From Gammaproteobacteria bacterium (GTDB taxonomy: Bacteria > Pseudomonadota > Gammaproteobacteria > Poriferisulfidales > Poriferisulfidaceae): a stretch of DNA of 53,857 bases. Made by a program: the position numbers and the translations under genes. The notes below the pieces were generated by a model, which saw nothing but the letters and a program-made list of their open reading frames with translations, ran no database searches and had not been told where the DNA came from. The DNA is taken from contig JAPPLD010000029.1 in NCBI GenBank assembly GCA_028819565.1, forward strand, positions 98,998 through 152,854, written 5' to 3'. Position 1 is the stretch's first letter, and each line of letters opens with the position of its first letter. Shown here in pieces: positions 9,620 to 17,438 of this stretch.

Positions 9620-10932
9620 TCTCGAAAGCTGAATATGCACGGCGACGCAAGAAGCTCATGCGCCGAATCGGTCCCGATGCGGTGGCCTTGATCCCCGCGG
9701 CCCCGGCCCGGGTTCAAAGTCGCGATGTCCACTGGCCGTACCGACAGGATAGCGACTTTCTATACCTGACCGGGTTCCCGGAGCCGGATGCCGTCGCGAT
9801 GCTGCTTCCCGGACACCCGAACGGCGAATTCGTGATGTTCTGCAAGCCGTGCAATCCGGCCGTCGAGCAATGGGAAGGCGCGCTTGCCGGTGTGGAGGGA
9901 GCCTGCGAGCACTACGGAGCGGATGCGGCCTACCCCATCGAGAAACTGAACGACATGGTCCTGACGCTGCTCCGGGAACGGCAGACCCTGTGCTACGCAC
10001 TGGGACAAGACGGAGACTTCGACGGGCGGGTTGCGCGCTGGATCGACCAGATGCGTCTCCGTAGCCGGACCGGTCACAATCCTCCGGAGGAATGCCGGTT
10101 ACTCGACCGGGACCTGCATGAGATGCGCCTGTTCAAGAGCCGCAGCGAGATTGCGCTGATGCGCAAGGCTTCTGCCATCGTGACCGGTGCCCACCGCCGC
10201 GCCATGGGCACGGCAAAACCGGGATGCTACGAGTACGAACTGGAAGCCGAACTGGTGTACGAAACCCAGCGCCACGACATGCGTTTCGCTTATTCCAGCA
10301 TTGTGGCATCGGGCCACAATGCTTGCACACTCCATTATTCCGAGAACTCCCGCCGAACCAAAGAAGGCGACTTGGTCTTGATCGACAGCGGGGGCATGTT
10401 CGCCGGTTATGCCAGCGACATCACCCGCACCTGGCCGGTGAGCGGTCAGTTCACGCCTGCACAACGAGAAATTTACGAGCTGGTCCTGGAAGCGCAGCGG
10501 GCGGCCATCCGCCGGTGCGTCCCCGGCAACACCTGGGACGACCTCCACCGCGCGGCGACCCGCGCCCTGACTCGGGGCTTGGTGCATCTGGGAATACTGG
10601 AAGGGCGATGGCAGACCCTGTGGAAGAAGGAGGCGTATAAGCCCTTCTTCATGCATGGAACCTCCCATTGGCTAGGCATGGATGTGCACGACGTCGGGGA
10701 GTACCGCGTCAACGGGAAATGGCGAGGGCTGGAGCCCGGCATGGTGACGACGGTAGAACCTGGACTCTACTTCACGCCGGGCCTCAGAGGAGTGCCGAGG
10801 CGATTTCGCGGCATCGGGGTGCGGATCGAGGACGACGTGGCGGTAACCCGCAAGGGGCCGGACGTGCTCAGCGCGGGCCTGCCTTCCGATCCGGACGACA
10901 TCTGCCGTCTCGTGGGAGCGGCGGCACAGTGA
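9616..10932 (+). CDS. pepP: Xaa-Pro aminopeptidase PepP
   Basis: Aminopeptidase P removes N-terminal residues preceding proline. The 438-residue protein starts MISKAEYARRRKKLM, the usual PepP N-terminus, at an ATG overlapping the proB stop (ATGA). A TTG 27 nt upstream is possible but less likely. The creatinase N-domain covers about 1-170. The pita-bread domain carries the dinuclear metal ligands: D in LVLIDSGG, D in SDITRTWPV, H in HGTSHWLGMDVHD, E in TTVEPGLY and E in GVRIEDDV. It leads the pepP-ubiH-ubiI operon, as in E. coli. Confidence 0.95.
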
Positions 10933-12164
10933 GCAAAACTGAAACGAACCCAGATTTGATTATCGCCGGCGGCGGGCTGGCCGGCCTGGTGCAGGCCGTT
11001 CTGCTGGGCTCTTCCGGTTGGAAAATTGGAGTGCTGGAGCGCAGTGACGGGCTCTCGGCCCTGGCCGACCCGCGCAGTCTTGCTTTGTCCGAAAGCACCC
11101 GGCGCATCCTTGATTCGGTCGGGGCGTGGGACGCGCTCTCGTCCGAATGCGCGCCGGTGTCGCACATTGATGTCTCCCAACGCGGTGCTTTCGGATCGAC
11201 CCGCCTGCATGCCGAAGATGAACAACTGCCGGCTCTGGGCTATGTCGTACCTGCGGGAACCCTAGCCGGAATCCTGCGCAAGGCGACCGATGACTTGCCG
11301 AACTGCGAAATCCTGACACAGACCTCCGTCGAACAGATACAGCCTCAGGAAACCGGTATTGAATTGAAGGTCAGGAAAAACGCTGCCCCGCAGACCATGT
11401 CCGCGCGTCTCCTGATCGCCGCAGATGGGGCGCGGTCAGCTTTGCGCGATGCCTTGGGGCTGCACGCGGAAGAAGTGGATTACGATCAAAGTGCCGTGGT
11501 GGCGGAAGTCGAAATGGATCGGGCAGCGGAAGGTTGGGCGTACGAGCGTTTCACCGACACTGGTCCTCTGGCCCTGCTGCCACACCCGTCAGGCCGACGA
11601 GCTTTGGTTTGGGCATTGTCCCGCGAGAGCGTCCGACAGGCCCGGACTTGGTCGGATTCCAGGTTCTGTCGCGAACTGCAGCAGGTGCTGGGGTCACGCG
11701 CCGGCCAAGTTGTCGATGCGGGAACGCGCAATTTTTATGATTTGACATTTCGGCGGGTTCGCCAGAGAGTCGGCACCCGCAGCGTCTTGATCGGGGATGC
11801 GGCCTACGGCTTCCACCCCGTGGCAGCACAGGGATTTAATTTGGTCGTGCGGGATGCTGCATGGCTCGCCCAAGAACTTCGGGATGCCAAACAGGAAGGA
11901 ACCGACCCGGGTGATCCTGAACTGCTCGAAGGATATGCTTGCTCGCGTGACACGGACGCACAGAGAGTCGCCGGATTCACGGACTTTCTCGCCCGTGGAT
12001 TCGTGGCACAGAATCCCTTGATCCGCGGTGCGCGTGCCGCCAGCCTGTTTGCCTTGGAAGGCATGCCGCAATGCCGGACCCGGCTGATCCGCTTTGGAAT
12101 GGGTGCAGACCTTCCGCAGGCTGACTTGGCCTTGAAAATGAAGGAAGAGCAGACCCATGCCTGA
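10929..12164 (+). CDS. ubiH: UbiH-type FAD monooxygenase of ubiquinone synthesis
   Basis: The 411-residue protein belongs to the UbiH/UbiI/COQ6 flavoprotein family, which hydroxylates the ubiquinone ring precursor. It shows the N-terminal Rossmann motif DLIIAGGGLAGL (about 9-20), the DG motif LLIAADGARS (about 160-169) and the second FAD motif SVLIGDAAYGFHP (about 284-296). The start is a GTG that overlaps the pepP TGA by 4 bp; a longer upstream frame lies inside pepP. Position directly after pepP, the conserved place of ubiH, supports the assignment. It overlaps the next hydroxylase gene by 8 bp. The exact carbon hydroxylated is inferred. Confidence 0.88.
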   Translation: MSKTETNPDLIIAGGGLAGLVQAVLLGSSGWKIGVLERSDGLSALADPRSLALSESTRRILDSVGAWDALSSECAPVSHIDVSQRGAFGSTRLHAEDEQLPALGYVVPAGTLAGILRKATDDLPNCEILTQTSVEQIQPQETGIELKVRKNAAPQTMSARLLIAADGARSALRDALGLHAEEVDYDQSAVVAEVEMDRAAEGWAYERFTDTGPLALLPHPSGRRALVWALSRESVRQARTWSDSRFCRELQQVLGSRAGQVVDAGTRNFYDLTFRRVRQRVGTRSVLIGDAAYGFHPVAAQGFNLVVRDAAWLAQELRDAKQEGTDPGDPELLEGYACSRDTDAQRVAGFTDFLARGFVAQNPLIRGARAASLFALEGMPQCRTRLIRFGMGADLPQADLALKMKEEQTHA

Positions 12165-13353
12165 TGTGGTGGTGATCGGCGGAGGCGCGGTCGGTTTGAC
12201 CACTGCTGCATTGCTGGCGCGATCCGGGTTTCAGGTCGAACTGGTCGAGCAGCGGGAACTTCCACCGAAAGAACCAGGACCAGACCCCGAAATCCGGGTG
12301 CTGGCGCTGACTCCGGCGTCCGAAGCGATTCTACGGGCCTGTGGAGCATGGGAAAACCTGGACCTAAACCGTGTCCAGCCTTGGACCCGGATGCAGGTTT
12401 GGGGGGAACCCGACCATAACGGGGTCGAGTTCCTGGCATCCGATATCAACAAGCCACAGCTTGGGCACATCGTGGAAAACACGGTGCTGGTCCGGGCACT
12501 GCACCAGGCTCTGCAGAATGCCGGCGTGACACTTCACTGCCCAGACTCGGTTACCCGGCTTGAACATTATTCGTCCGGCGTTACTTTGGATCTGGAATCC
12601 GGGACACAACTGGACACCCGCTTGGTCGTGGCGGCGGACGGTGCGGATTCGAAAACCCGGTCGCTGGCTGGACTTGAGTGGGATTACCGACCGTATCGTG
12701 AGCAGGCCATCGTCGCAGAAATCGAAACCGAACTGCCAGGCGAACCGACAGCGTGGCAGCGATTTACTGTGGATGGTCCGGCCGCTTTGTTGCCGTTATT
12801 CAATCGCCATTATTCGCTGGTCTGGTCAACAACCCAAGCTGAGATGCTAATGGATTTGGATTCGAGTGAATTCGAAGCCGGGCTGACAGAGGCCTTAGGA
12901 GGGCGTTTGGGATCAATGCACCTTTGCGGGCCACGCGTAAAGTTCCCGTTGGGCCGCGGTTGCGCACCGCACTGGTGCGCGGATGGCATCGTGTTGGTCG
13001 GCGATGCGGCGCATGTGGTGCATCCTCTAGCTGGACTGGGTCAAAACCTGGGACTGATGGATGCGGCCGTTTTGCAGGAGGAAATCGCCATTCATTCGCT
13101 CGGCATGCGTGCCTTGCGCACATATGAACGCCGACGCAAGGGCCCGGTCAGGGCAACTCAGTATCTGCTCGAAGGATTCCGCCTAGGCTTCGGCAGTGGA
13201 TGGCAGGGCTTCAGGCAAGCGGGGGACCTGGCGATGGAATTGACTGGCCGATATCGGGCAGTGCGGAGATTCTTCATCCATCAGGCGGATGGGTGCCTGG
13301 ATGGACCCAGATGGCTGCGAACCGGGGAGGCTTTCCCGGAAAGCGGCGTATGA
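12157..13353 (+). CDS. ubiI: Second UbiH/UbiI-family FAD monooxygenase
   Basis: The 398-residue protein is a paralogue of the preceding enzyme. It has DVVVIGGGAVGL (about 3-14), LVVAADGADSKTR (about 157-169) and GIVLVGDAAHVVHPLAGLG (about 276-294), the FAD and UbiH-family GD signatures. By synteny with pepP-ubiH-ubiI it is the UbiI (VisC) C5-hydroxylase, but sequence reading alone cannot separate UbiI from UbiF or the multi-site UbiL/UbiM types. It is the last gene of the plus-strand operon and converges on hipA with only 13 nt between the stops. Confidence 0.82.
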   Translation: MPDVVVIGGGAVGLTTAALLARSGFQVELVEQRELPPKEPGPDPEIRVLALTPASEAILRACGAWENLDLNRVQPWTRMQVWGEPDHNGVEFLASDINKPQLGHIVENTVLVRALHQALQNAGVTLHCPDSVTRLEHYSSGVTLDLESGTQLDTRLVVAADGADSKTRSLAGLEWDYRPYREQAIVAEIETELPGEPTAWQRFTVDGPAALLPLFNRHYSLVWSTTQAEMLMDLDSSEFEAGLTEALGGRLGSMHLCGPRVKFPLGRGCAPHWCADGIVLVGDAAHVVHPLAGLGQNLGLMDAAVLQEEIAIHSLGMRALRTYERRRKGPVRATQYLLEGFRLGFGSGWQGFRQAGDLAMELTGRYRAVRRFFIHQADGCLDGPRWLRTGEAFPESGV

Positions 13354-13366
13354 CAAGGGCGCAAGT

Positions 13367-14674
13367 TTAGGCTTTTTCGGCCAAGTCCATGCGGTGAGTC
13401 TGTCCGATCCGCTCGATGGCCTCTTTGTCCAGCCCGGCTTCCGATCCAAAAGCGGGCCAATTTCTTGCGGCGTCAATGACCTCATCCAGAATGCGCGTTG
13501 CGACGCGTTTCTTGATCCCGGAACTGTCAGCGAAACGGAAAACGTCCTCGCGCCCAAATCCGTCCCGCTTGCCCGCCATGCTCATCTGGTGTTCCCGAGT
13601 CCAGAGACCGGAGGGGTTGTAGGCGTAAATGACATCATAGGCGGGTGACAGTCTCCATGCTCCAGTCCGGTCCATCAGGAACGAGATGTTCTTGACGTGG
13701 TCGTCCTGATTGCGAGCTACCACGCTGAAGACCGCGCGCCGGAATTGCTCTTCGAGCGCAGGCATGCCCAAGCCTAGGCCCCGAATCGTCTGCATGGCCT
13801 GCTCGTACGCGTAGCTTCGGGGGTCGTTCAGGTCATAGTGCCGCAATGCCGCCAAGGATTGCACGTGAATCTTTCGCCCTTTTGCGTCGCGGTCAAACCG
13901 CCGAGTCATGAAATGGTTACGTCCTCCCTCGTGATGGAGCCGACAGTCCATCATCTCGACCCCGGCCTCCCGCGCCATCAAATGGTAGGCGTATTCAATC
14001 TGTCCGAAACCCTGAGAACCACTCAAGCCGCCGCTACGGTCATTCGACACCCCGTCAAATTTGAGTAACCAGTGTTCGAAAGGCTCCCCCACATCCACTT
14101 GGCCCGATCGAAACTCTTCGGTGTTCGGATTCCAGGCCAGTACCGCCTTGGCGCGCGCACCACCAGCGGAAGTCCCGACTCTCAGAATATCCTTAAGTTG
14201 CTGCGCATCATCGGGTTTTCCAAGTATTCCGCCCAACTGATAGCGTTCGTCGAGAATCCTATTTGCAAGATCGGCCAACTGGGCCACATCTAATGGATTC
14301 GCCTTGCTTTCGTCGCTCAGGGCTGGCTTGAACTCCAGTGCGCCGACACCCCGCCGCCCGACATAGCACAGCCGGTTTACCGGATTGAAATCCTGGAGTG
14401 TCCTTCCTGTCTCAGCTAACCAGATGTCGATCAGCCGATTGCCGAATCGATCTGGAAGAGCATCCGCCAAAAGCCCCGGCAATCCCCTGAAGGCATCCCC
14501 GCGAAGCGTAGGAAATTCGTACGGTTCTGGCCGCACGGGCATCATGAACGGAGAGATTTCCACCCCGGCCGAACCAAATGACGGATGGTACTGGAAGACC
14601 CCGAGATCGCGTTTTTCATCCCACGAAACCACGCCCACTAGGCTCCCCCATAGCAACACCTCAGCATCGACCAT
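13367..14674 (-). CDS. hipA: HipA-family toxin kinase
   Basis: HipA proteins are Ser/Thr kinases; E. coli HipA phosphorylates GltX and induces persistence. From the ATG at 14674 the protein has 435 residues. It shows the N-terminal HipA domain, the GTSAGGARAKA loop (about 167-177) that corresponds to the autophosphorylation/P-loop segment, the catalytic ARNQDDHVKN (about 320-329) and the Mg-binding SPAYDV (about 343-348). The ATG at 14674 follows GGGGGAG at a suitable distance and lies just after the hipB stop; another ATG at 14698 would overlap hipB by 22 bp. All key residues are present, so the toxin is probably active. Confidence 0.88.
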   Translation of the reverse strand: MVDAEVLLWGSLVGVVSWDEKRDLGVFQYHPSFGSAGVEISPFMMPVRPEPYEFPTLRGDAFRGLPGLLADALPDRFGNRLIDIWLAETGRTLQDFNPVNRLCYVGRRGVGALEFKPALSDESKANPLDVAQLADLANRILDERYQLGGILGKPDDAQQLKDILRVGTSAGGARAKAVLAWNPNTEEFRSGQVDVGEPFEHWLLKFDGVSNDRSGGLSGSQGFGQIEYAYHLMAREAGVEMMDCRLHHEGGRNHFMTRRFDRDAKGRKIHVQSLAALRHYDLNDPRSYAYEQAMQTIRGLGLGMPALEEQFRRAVFSVVARNQDDHVKNISFLMDRTGAWRLSPAYDVIYAYNPSGLWTREHQMSMAGKRDGFGREDVFRFADSSGIKKRVATRILDEVIDAARNWPAFGSEAGLDKEAIERIGQTHRMDLAEKA

Positions 14675-14676
14675 AC

Positions 14677-15024
14677 TTAGCTCTCCCCCCATGCCCAAGG
14701 TCTTTTCGGGGCCTGATGTCGAGTTGAACGGGCGCGTTTGCGTTCCGAGCGTTGTGTGCCGATGCGTTCGATTGGACGGATGTCCTGTGCCGGGATCGTA
14801 CTGAGCAAGTGGTCGGTCAGTCCGAGAATGAGGACGATACGCAGGAAACTATCCAACGTGCAAGAACCGCCCGCCTCAAGGCGGCGCAGCGTACGCGGAC
14901 CAACACCCGCTTCTCGCGCCAAGGCTTCCTGTGTGATATTTCGGGAAAGACGCATCTTCGCCAAACGTGCTCCAAGTTCGGCGCATAAATCTCCCGATGT
15001 CATATTGTCTATTTTATAGGCCAT
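14677..15024 (-). CDS. hipB: HipB-like HTH antitoxin
   Basis: This 115-residue protein has a Cro/C1-type helix-turn-helix at about residues 15-68 (LGARLAKMRLSRNITQEALAREAGVG, then RTLRRLEAGG). A basic, probably disordered tail follows from about 88. It lies directly upstream of hipA and is the expected DNA-binding antitoxin and autorepressor. The ATG is preceded by AAGGA at 5 nt. The tail is longer than in E. coli HipB. Three TTATAG-containing repeats in and before the gene start may be its operators. Confidence 0.85.
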   Translation of the reverse strand: MAYKIDNMTSGDLCAELGARLAKMRLSRNITQEALAREAGVGPRTLRRLEAGGSCTLDSFLRIVLILGLTDHLLSTIPAQDIRPIERIGTQRSERKRARSTRHQAPKRPWAWGES

Positions 15025-15071
15025 ATTTATCCTTTTATTTCTATATGATCCATTTATAGGACAATTATAGC
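15011..15071 (-). promoter_or_regulatory. hipBA promoter and repeat cluster
   Basis: A perfect TATAAT on the minus strand (15064-15069) lies about 40 nt upstream of the hipB ATG. Three similar repeats flank it: ATTTTATAGG at 15011-15020, CATTTATAGG at 15051-15060 and CAATTATAGC at 15062-15071. They could be half-sites for HipB. The E. coli HipB consensus (TATCC-N8-GGATA) is not matched exactly. The rest of 15072-15176 is AT-rich with no supported gene. Confidence 0.4.
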
Positions 15072-15176
15072 CTATTTTTATATTATTATTTCAGGCTCAT
15101 TTCTCGTTGGAAACCAGTACTAACTTTGAGCCCACATCTTATGAGCCTGCGATGCGCATGTTGGACATTACCTAAC

Positions 15177-15845
15177 TTATAACTTGTGTCCTCCACAAGT
15201 ATCAACCGCCATGCCAAATCTTGAGACAAAACCTTTCCCGCGCCAACCAGGGTCTCCTCCAGATTTGATGATCGCGGAAATTCGACGCTCCCAACCATTT
15301 TCTGGAAAGGCTGACCAAATACAATCACACAAATCTTCAATTTCTTTTTGTGATGGATTGGAATTAGTCCCAAGGGTAAATTCGGGAAGAGGTTGTTTAC
15401 ATTGGACAGACGCAATTGCCCCAGAATTTGATGTGGCTGGCGATGGAAAAAGAATATCGGAGATTACAAAATCTGCAGCACGATAAGTAATAACCCCAAA
15501 AACGATCATCAATAAAAACCCAAGTGTTTGTGTAGTCAAGGCAATGACTTTAGTTGGCCCCACCTCGCGAAACAAAGAGACCAATATCTTTGCTATGCCC
15601 CGTTCAGTGGCGTAGTATGCAACTCCGATTAGAAGGGCAGAAATAAATGGTCCGACAAAAAAATAAGCTGCTGCCTGCCATGATAGAAAGGTCGCATTGT
15701 CAGTGGTAATAAAAAGGAACAGCCCCGCCCCAAGCCAAACGACCGTGGCAAAGCCTCCCGCGACCGCTTTCTGTTTTTCGTACAAACCTTCACCAATTGC
15801 TGAGTTTTCAAAACAGACTGTATTATAGAAAGCCATAGAATACAT
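15177..15845 (-). CDS. Orphan membrane protein with cysteine-rich C-terminal region
   Basis: I do not recognise this protein of about 222 residues. Four hydrophobic segments lie at about 30-48, 55-78, 102-120 and possibly 85-95. The C-terminal 80 residues are soluble, with several cysteines (CKQ, CDCIW, CGGH) and a SGGDPGWRGKGFVSRFG stretch. The start is uncertain: a TTG at 15857, an ATG at 15845 and an ATG at 15836 are all in frame and none has a Shine-Dalgarno. It is divergent from the small exported protein gene and strongly AT-rich compared with the neighbours, so it is likely accessory. Confidence 0.5.
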   Translation of the reverse strand: MYSMAFYNTVCFENSAIGEGLYEKQKAVAGGFATVVWLGAGLFLFITTDNATFLSWQAAAYFFVGPFISALLIGVAYYATERGIAKILVSLFREVGPTKVIALTTQTLGFLLMIVFGVITYRAADFVISDILFPSPATSNSGAIASVQCKQPLPEFTLGTNSNPSQKEIEDLCDCIWSAFPENGWERRISAIIKSGGDPGWRGKGFVSRFGMAVDTCGGHKL

Positions 15846-15865
15846 ACCAGAAAACAAAAAATCTA

Positions 15866-16270
15866 ATGAACTCTACCGCTGCCTGGAAACGGCTGGCCAA
15901 ATCTGTTTTTGTCACCGCATTATTGCTCATTTTTTCGGTGGCCCCCGTGGGAAAACTTTTGGCAAAGAATGTGGAACAACCAGCGCATGAAGACCGCCGT
16001 CTTCATGAACTTGATGCAGAATTAAAAGCGCTACTCAATGAGGTAGAGTCCACGCAGAATGTAGAACAATCTACAGACGTGAAACAACTGACGCTTGAGG
16101 AACTATTTGAGGAAGCCGCAGACTCGCGACATTCTGCATGCGTTAAACAACTTGAATTGATCGGAGAACGCGGCTACAAAAATATTATTGCTTACGAAAA
16201 ATTAGCTGGCCCGTTTTGCAAATGGTGCAAGATACTTGATCCCCAAGGGCATGAACAAGTTTGCAAGTAA
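15866..16270 (+). CDS. Small exported protein of unknown function
   Basis: The 134-residue protein has an N-terminal signal peptide or anchor (hydrophobic residues about 13-33, VFVTALLLIFSVAPVGKLLA). A charged helical region with Glu-rich segments follows (about 40-95). The C-terminal domain has four cysteines (HSACVKQLE, GPFCKWCKILD, QVCK) that could form disulfides or bind metal. CKWC resembles a CxxC redox motif, but no thioredoxin fold is apparent. It is divergent from the membrane protein gene at 15177 and may work with it. The base composition is AT-rich. Confidence 0.5.
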   Translation: MNSTAAWKRLAKSVFVTALLLIFSVAPVGKLLAKNVEQPAHEDRRLHELDAELKALLNEVESTQNVEQSTDVKQLTLEELFEEAADSRHSACVKQLELIGERGYKNIIAYEKLAGPFCKWCKILDPQGHEQVCK

Positions 16271-16331
16271 GTTTGCCGGGAAGCTTGAGGCAGAATAGAA
16301 AGAATGTAAAGATTGATTTTTGGTGTTCATA

Positions 16332-16337
16332 TATAAT
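16332..16337 (+). promoter_or_regulatory. Consensus -10 just upstream of rpsT
   Basis: A perfect TATAAT ends 9 nt before the rpsT ATG, which would leave a leader of only 2-3 nt. No Shine-Dalgarno precedes the start. A weaker alternative promoter (TTGCCG at 16273, TAGAAA at 16296, spacer 17) would give a leader of about 40 nt. Confidence 0.45.
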
Positions 16338-16346
16338 GCGCCGCCT

Positions 16347-16613
16347 ATGGCCAATTCAGCCCAAGCCCGAAAGCGCGCCCGTCAGGCGGATTCTCACCGT
16401 GCTGCCAATGTAGCATTGGCGTCACGCTACCGCACCTTTGTCAAGAAAGTCGTCAAACTGATTGAGGAAGGCGATCGCGAACAGGCCATGCAGTCTTACC
16501 AAGAAGCCGTCCCCGTGATTGACAGTGCGGTGACCCGCGGGCTGATCCACCGCAACAAGGCCGCTCGCCAGAAAAGCCGCCTGAACGCGCGAATCAAGAG
16601 CCTCAGCGCCTAA
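16347..16613 (+). CDS. rpsT: 30S ribosomal protein S20
   Basis: The 88-residue protein begins MANSAQARKRARQADSHRAAN, the S20 signature, and is almost entirely basic helices ending KAARQKSRLNARIKSL. S20 binds 16S rRNA early in 30S assembly. The start at 16347 is fixed by homology; a 9-codon upstream extension is not real. There is no Shine-Dalgarno. In E. coli S20 also has a poor start and is autogenously controlled at translation, so the weak initiation may be meaningful. It is monocistronic and converges on plsC. Confidence 0.97.
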   Translation: MANSAQARKRARQADSHRAANVALASRYRTFVKKVVKLIEEGDREQAMQSYQEAVPVIDSAVTRGLIHRNKAARQKSRLNARIKSLSA

Positions 16614-16649
16614 CACTCTGCCGGGTTATTTCCGGAAGATCGTCCCCAT

Positions 16650-16663
16650 GATCCATGAGGATC
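16650..16663 (+). terminator. rpsT terminator hairpin
   Basis: GATCC-ATGA-GGATC forms a 5-bp stem with a 4-nt loop, followed by GTTATTTATTT. It sits 36 nt after the rpsT stop and just before the plsC stop on the other strand. The stem is short, so efficiency is uncertain. Confidence 0.4.
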
Positions 16664-16664
16664 G

Positions 16665-17438
16665 TTATTTATTTCCTGATTCTGAATTGCCGGGGTTTCC
16701 TTCGACGACCCCAACCACGAATTCCCGCGCCCGGTCCGCCAGATGCCGGCGGTCCAGGTCGTCCGGGTTGATTGTCGGGCCGATGTGCACTTCCGCCTGG
16801 ATGGATGAGCATCCGAGAATTTCCAAAATGCTGACGGCCAATGTTTGCTGATCCACATAGGGCACCTTGGGATGCACACCCTCCGGATGTGGATAACGCA
16901 ACGCGACCGGCTGTACACGTACTTCGCTTTCAATCGCTGCCGCAAAAAGACGTGGATGGAACGGAAGTACGGTGTGACCCTTCCCTGTTGTTCCTTCGGG
17001 AAAGATTGCGACGCTTTGCTGTCGTTTGAATGCTTTTCGGATTCCTTCGATGCTGCGCCGCGCCGCGCCTTCGCCTCCCCGCTGAATAAACAGCGTCCCA
17101 CCCGCCCGGGACAAGCGGGAAATCATCGGCCATTGGGCGACTTCCGCCTTGCTCAGAAATGCCACCGGCACAGCCGAGCCTAGCACCAGGATGTCCAGCC
17201 ACGAGATATGGTTGCACACCACTAGGCAGGGCGCCTCGGCAGGCTGTCCGGTCACGGACACCCGGATGTTCAAGCAGGTCAAGACCCGCCGGTACCATTC
17301 CTGGTTTTTTTGCTGCGCCTCAGGATCCGGAGGGGTGGATTTCAACGCGCGGAGATGTTTCGCGTTTCCATGCACGAGTCCCCATCCGAGGGGGTACAGC
17401 AGCCGAAAAAACCGCCACAGACCACGAATCAGTTTCAC
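16665..17438 (-). CDS. plsC: 1-acyl-sn-glycerol-3-phosphate acyltransferase (PlsC-like)
   Basis: The 257-residue protein belongs to the PlsC/LPLAT family, which acylates lysophosphatidic acid or related lysolipids at the membrane. The catalytic motif NHISWLD (HxxxxD, about residues 76-82) and the substrate motif FPEGTT (about 146-151) are present, with TLFIQRGG between them. The N-terminal 20 residues contain a hydrophobic segment. The length is usual. It overlaps the 3' end of the DUF255 gene by 4 bp and is its downstream partner. Some homologues act on ornithine lipids or other lysophospholipids, so the substrate is not certain. Confidence 0.85.
   Translation of the reverse strand: MKLIRGLWRFFRLLYPLGWGLVHGNAKHLRALKSTPPDPEAQQKNQEWYRRVLTCLNIRVSVTGQPAEAPCLVVCNHISWLDILVLGSAVPVAFLSKAEVAQWPMISRLSRAGGTLFIQRGGEGAARRSIEGIRKAFKRQQSVAIFPEGTTGKGHTVLPFHPRLFAAAIESEVRVQPVALRYPHPEGVHPKVPYVDQQTLAVSILEILGCSSIQAEVHIGPTINPDDLDRRHLADRAREFVVGVVEGNPGNSESGNK

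Noticed and set aside
15086-15415. A 109-codon minus-strand frame overlapping the orphan membrane protein gene
   Set aside because: It overlaps the membrane protein in another frame and has no signature; the region is AT-rich, so I cannot fully exclude it.
16888-16896. A perfect DnaA box (TGTGGATAA) inside plsC
   Set aside because: Single, within a coding sequence and 32 kb from dnaA; about one chance match is expected in a window of this size.
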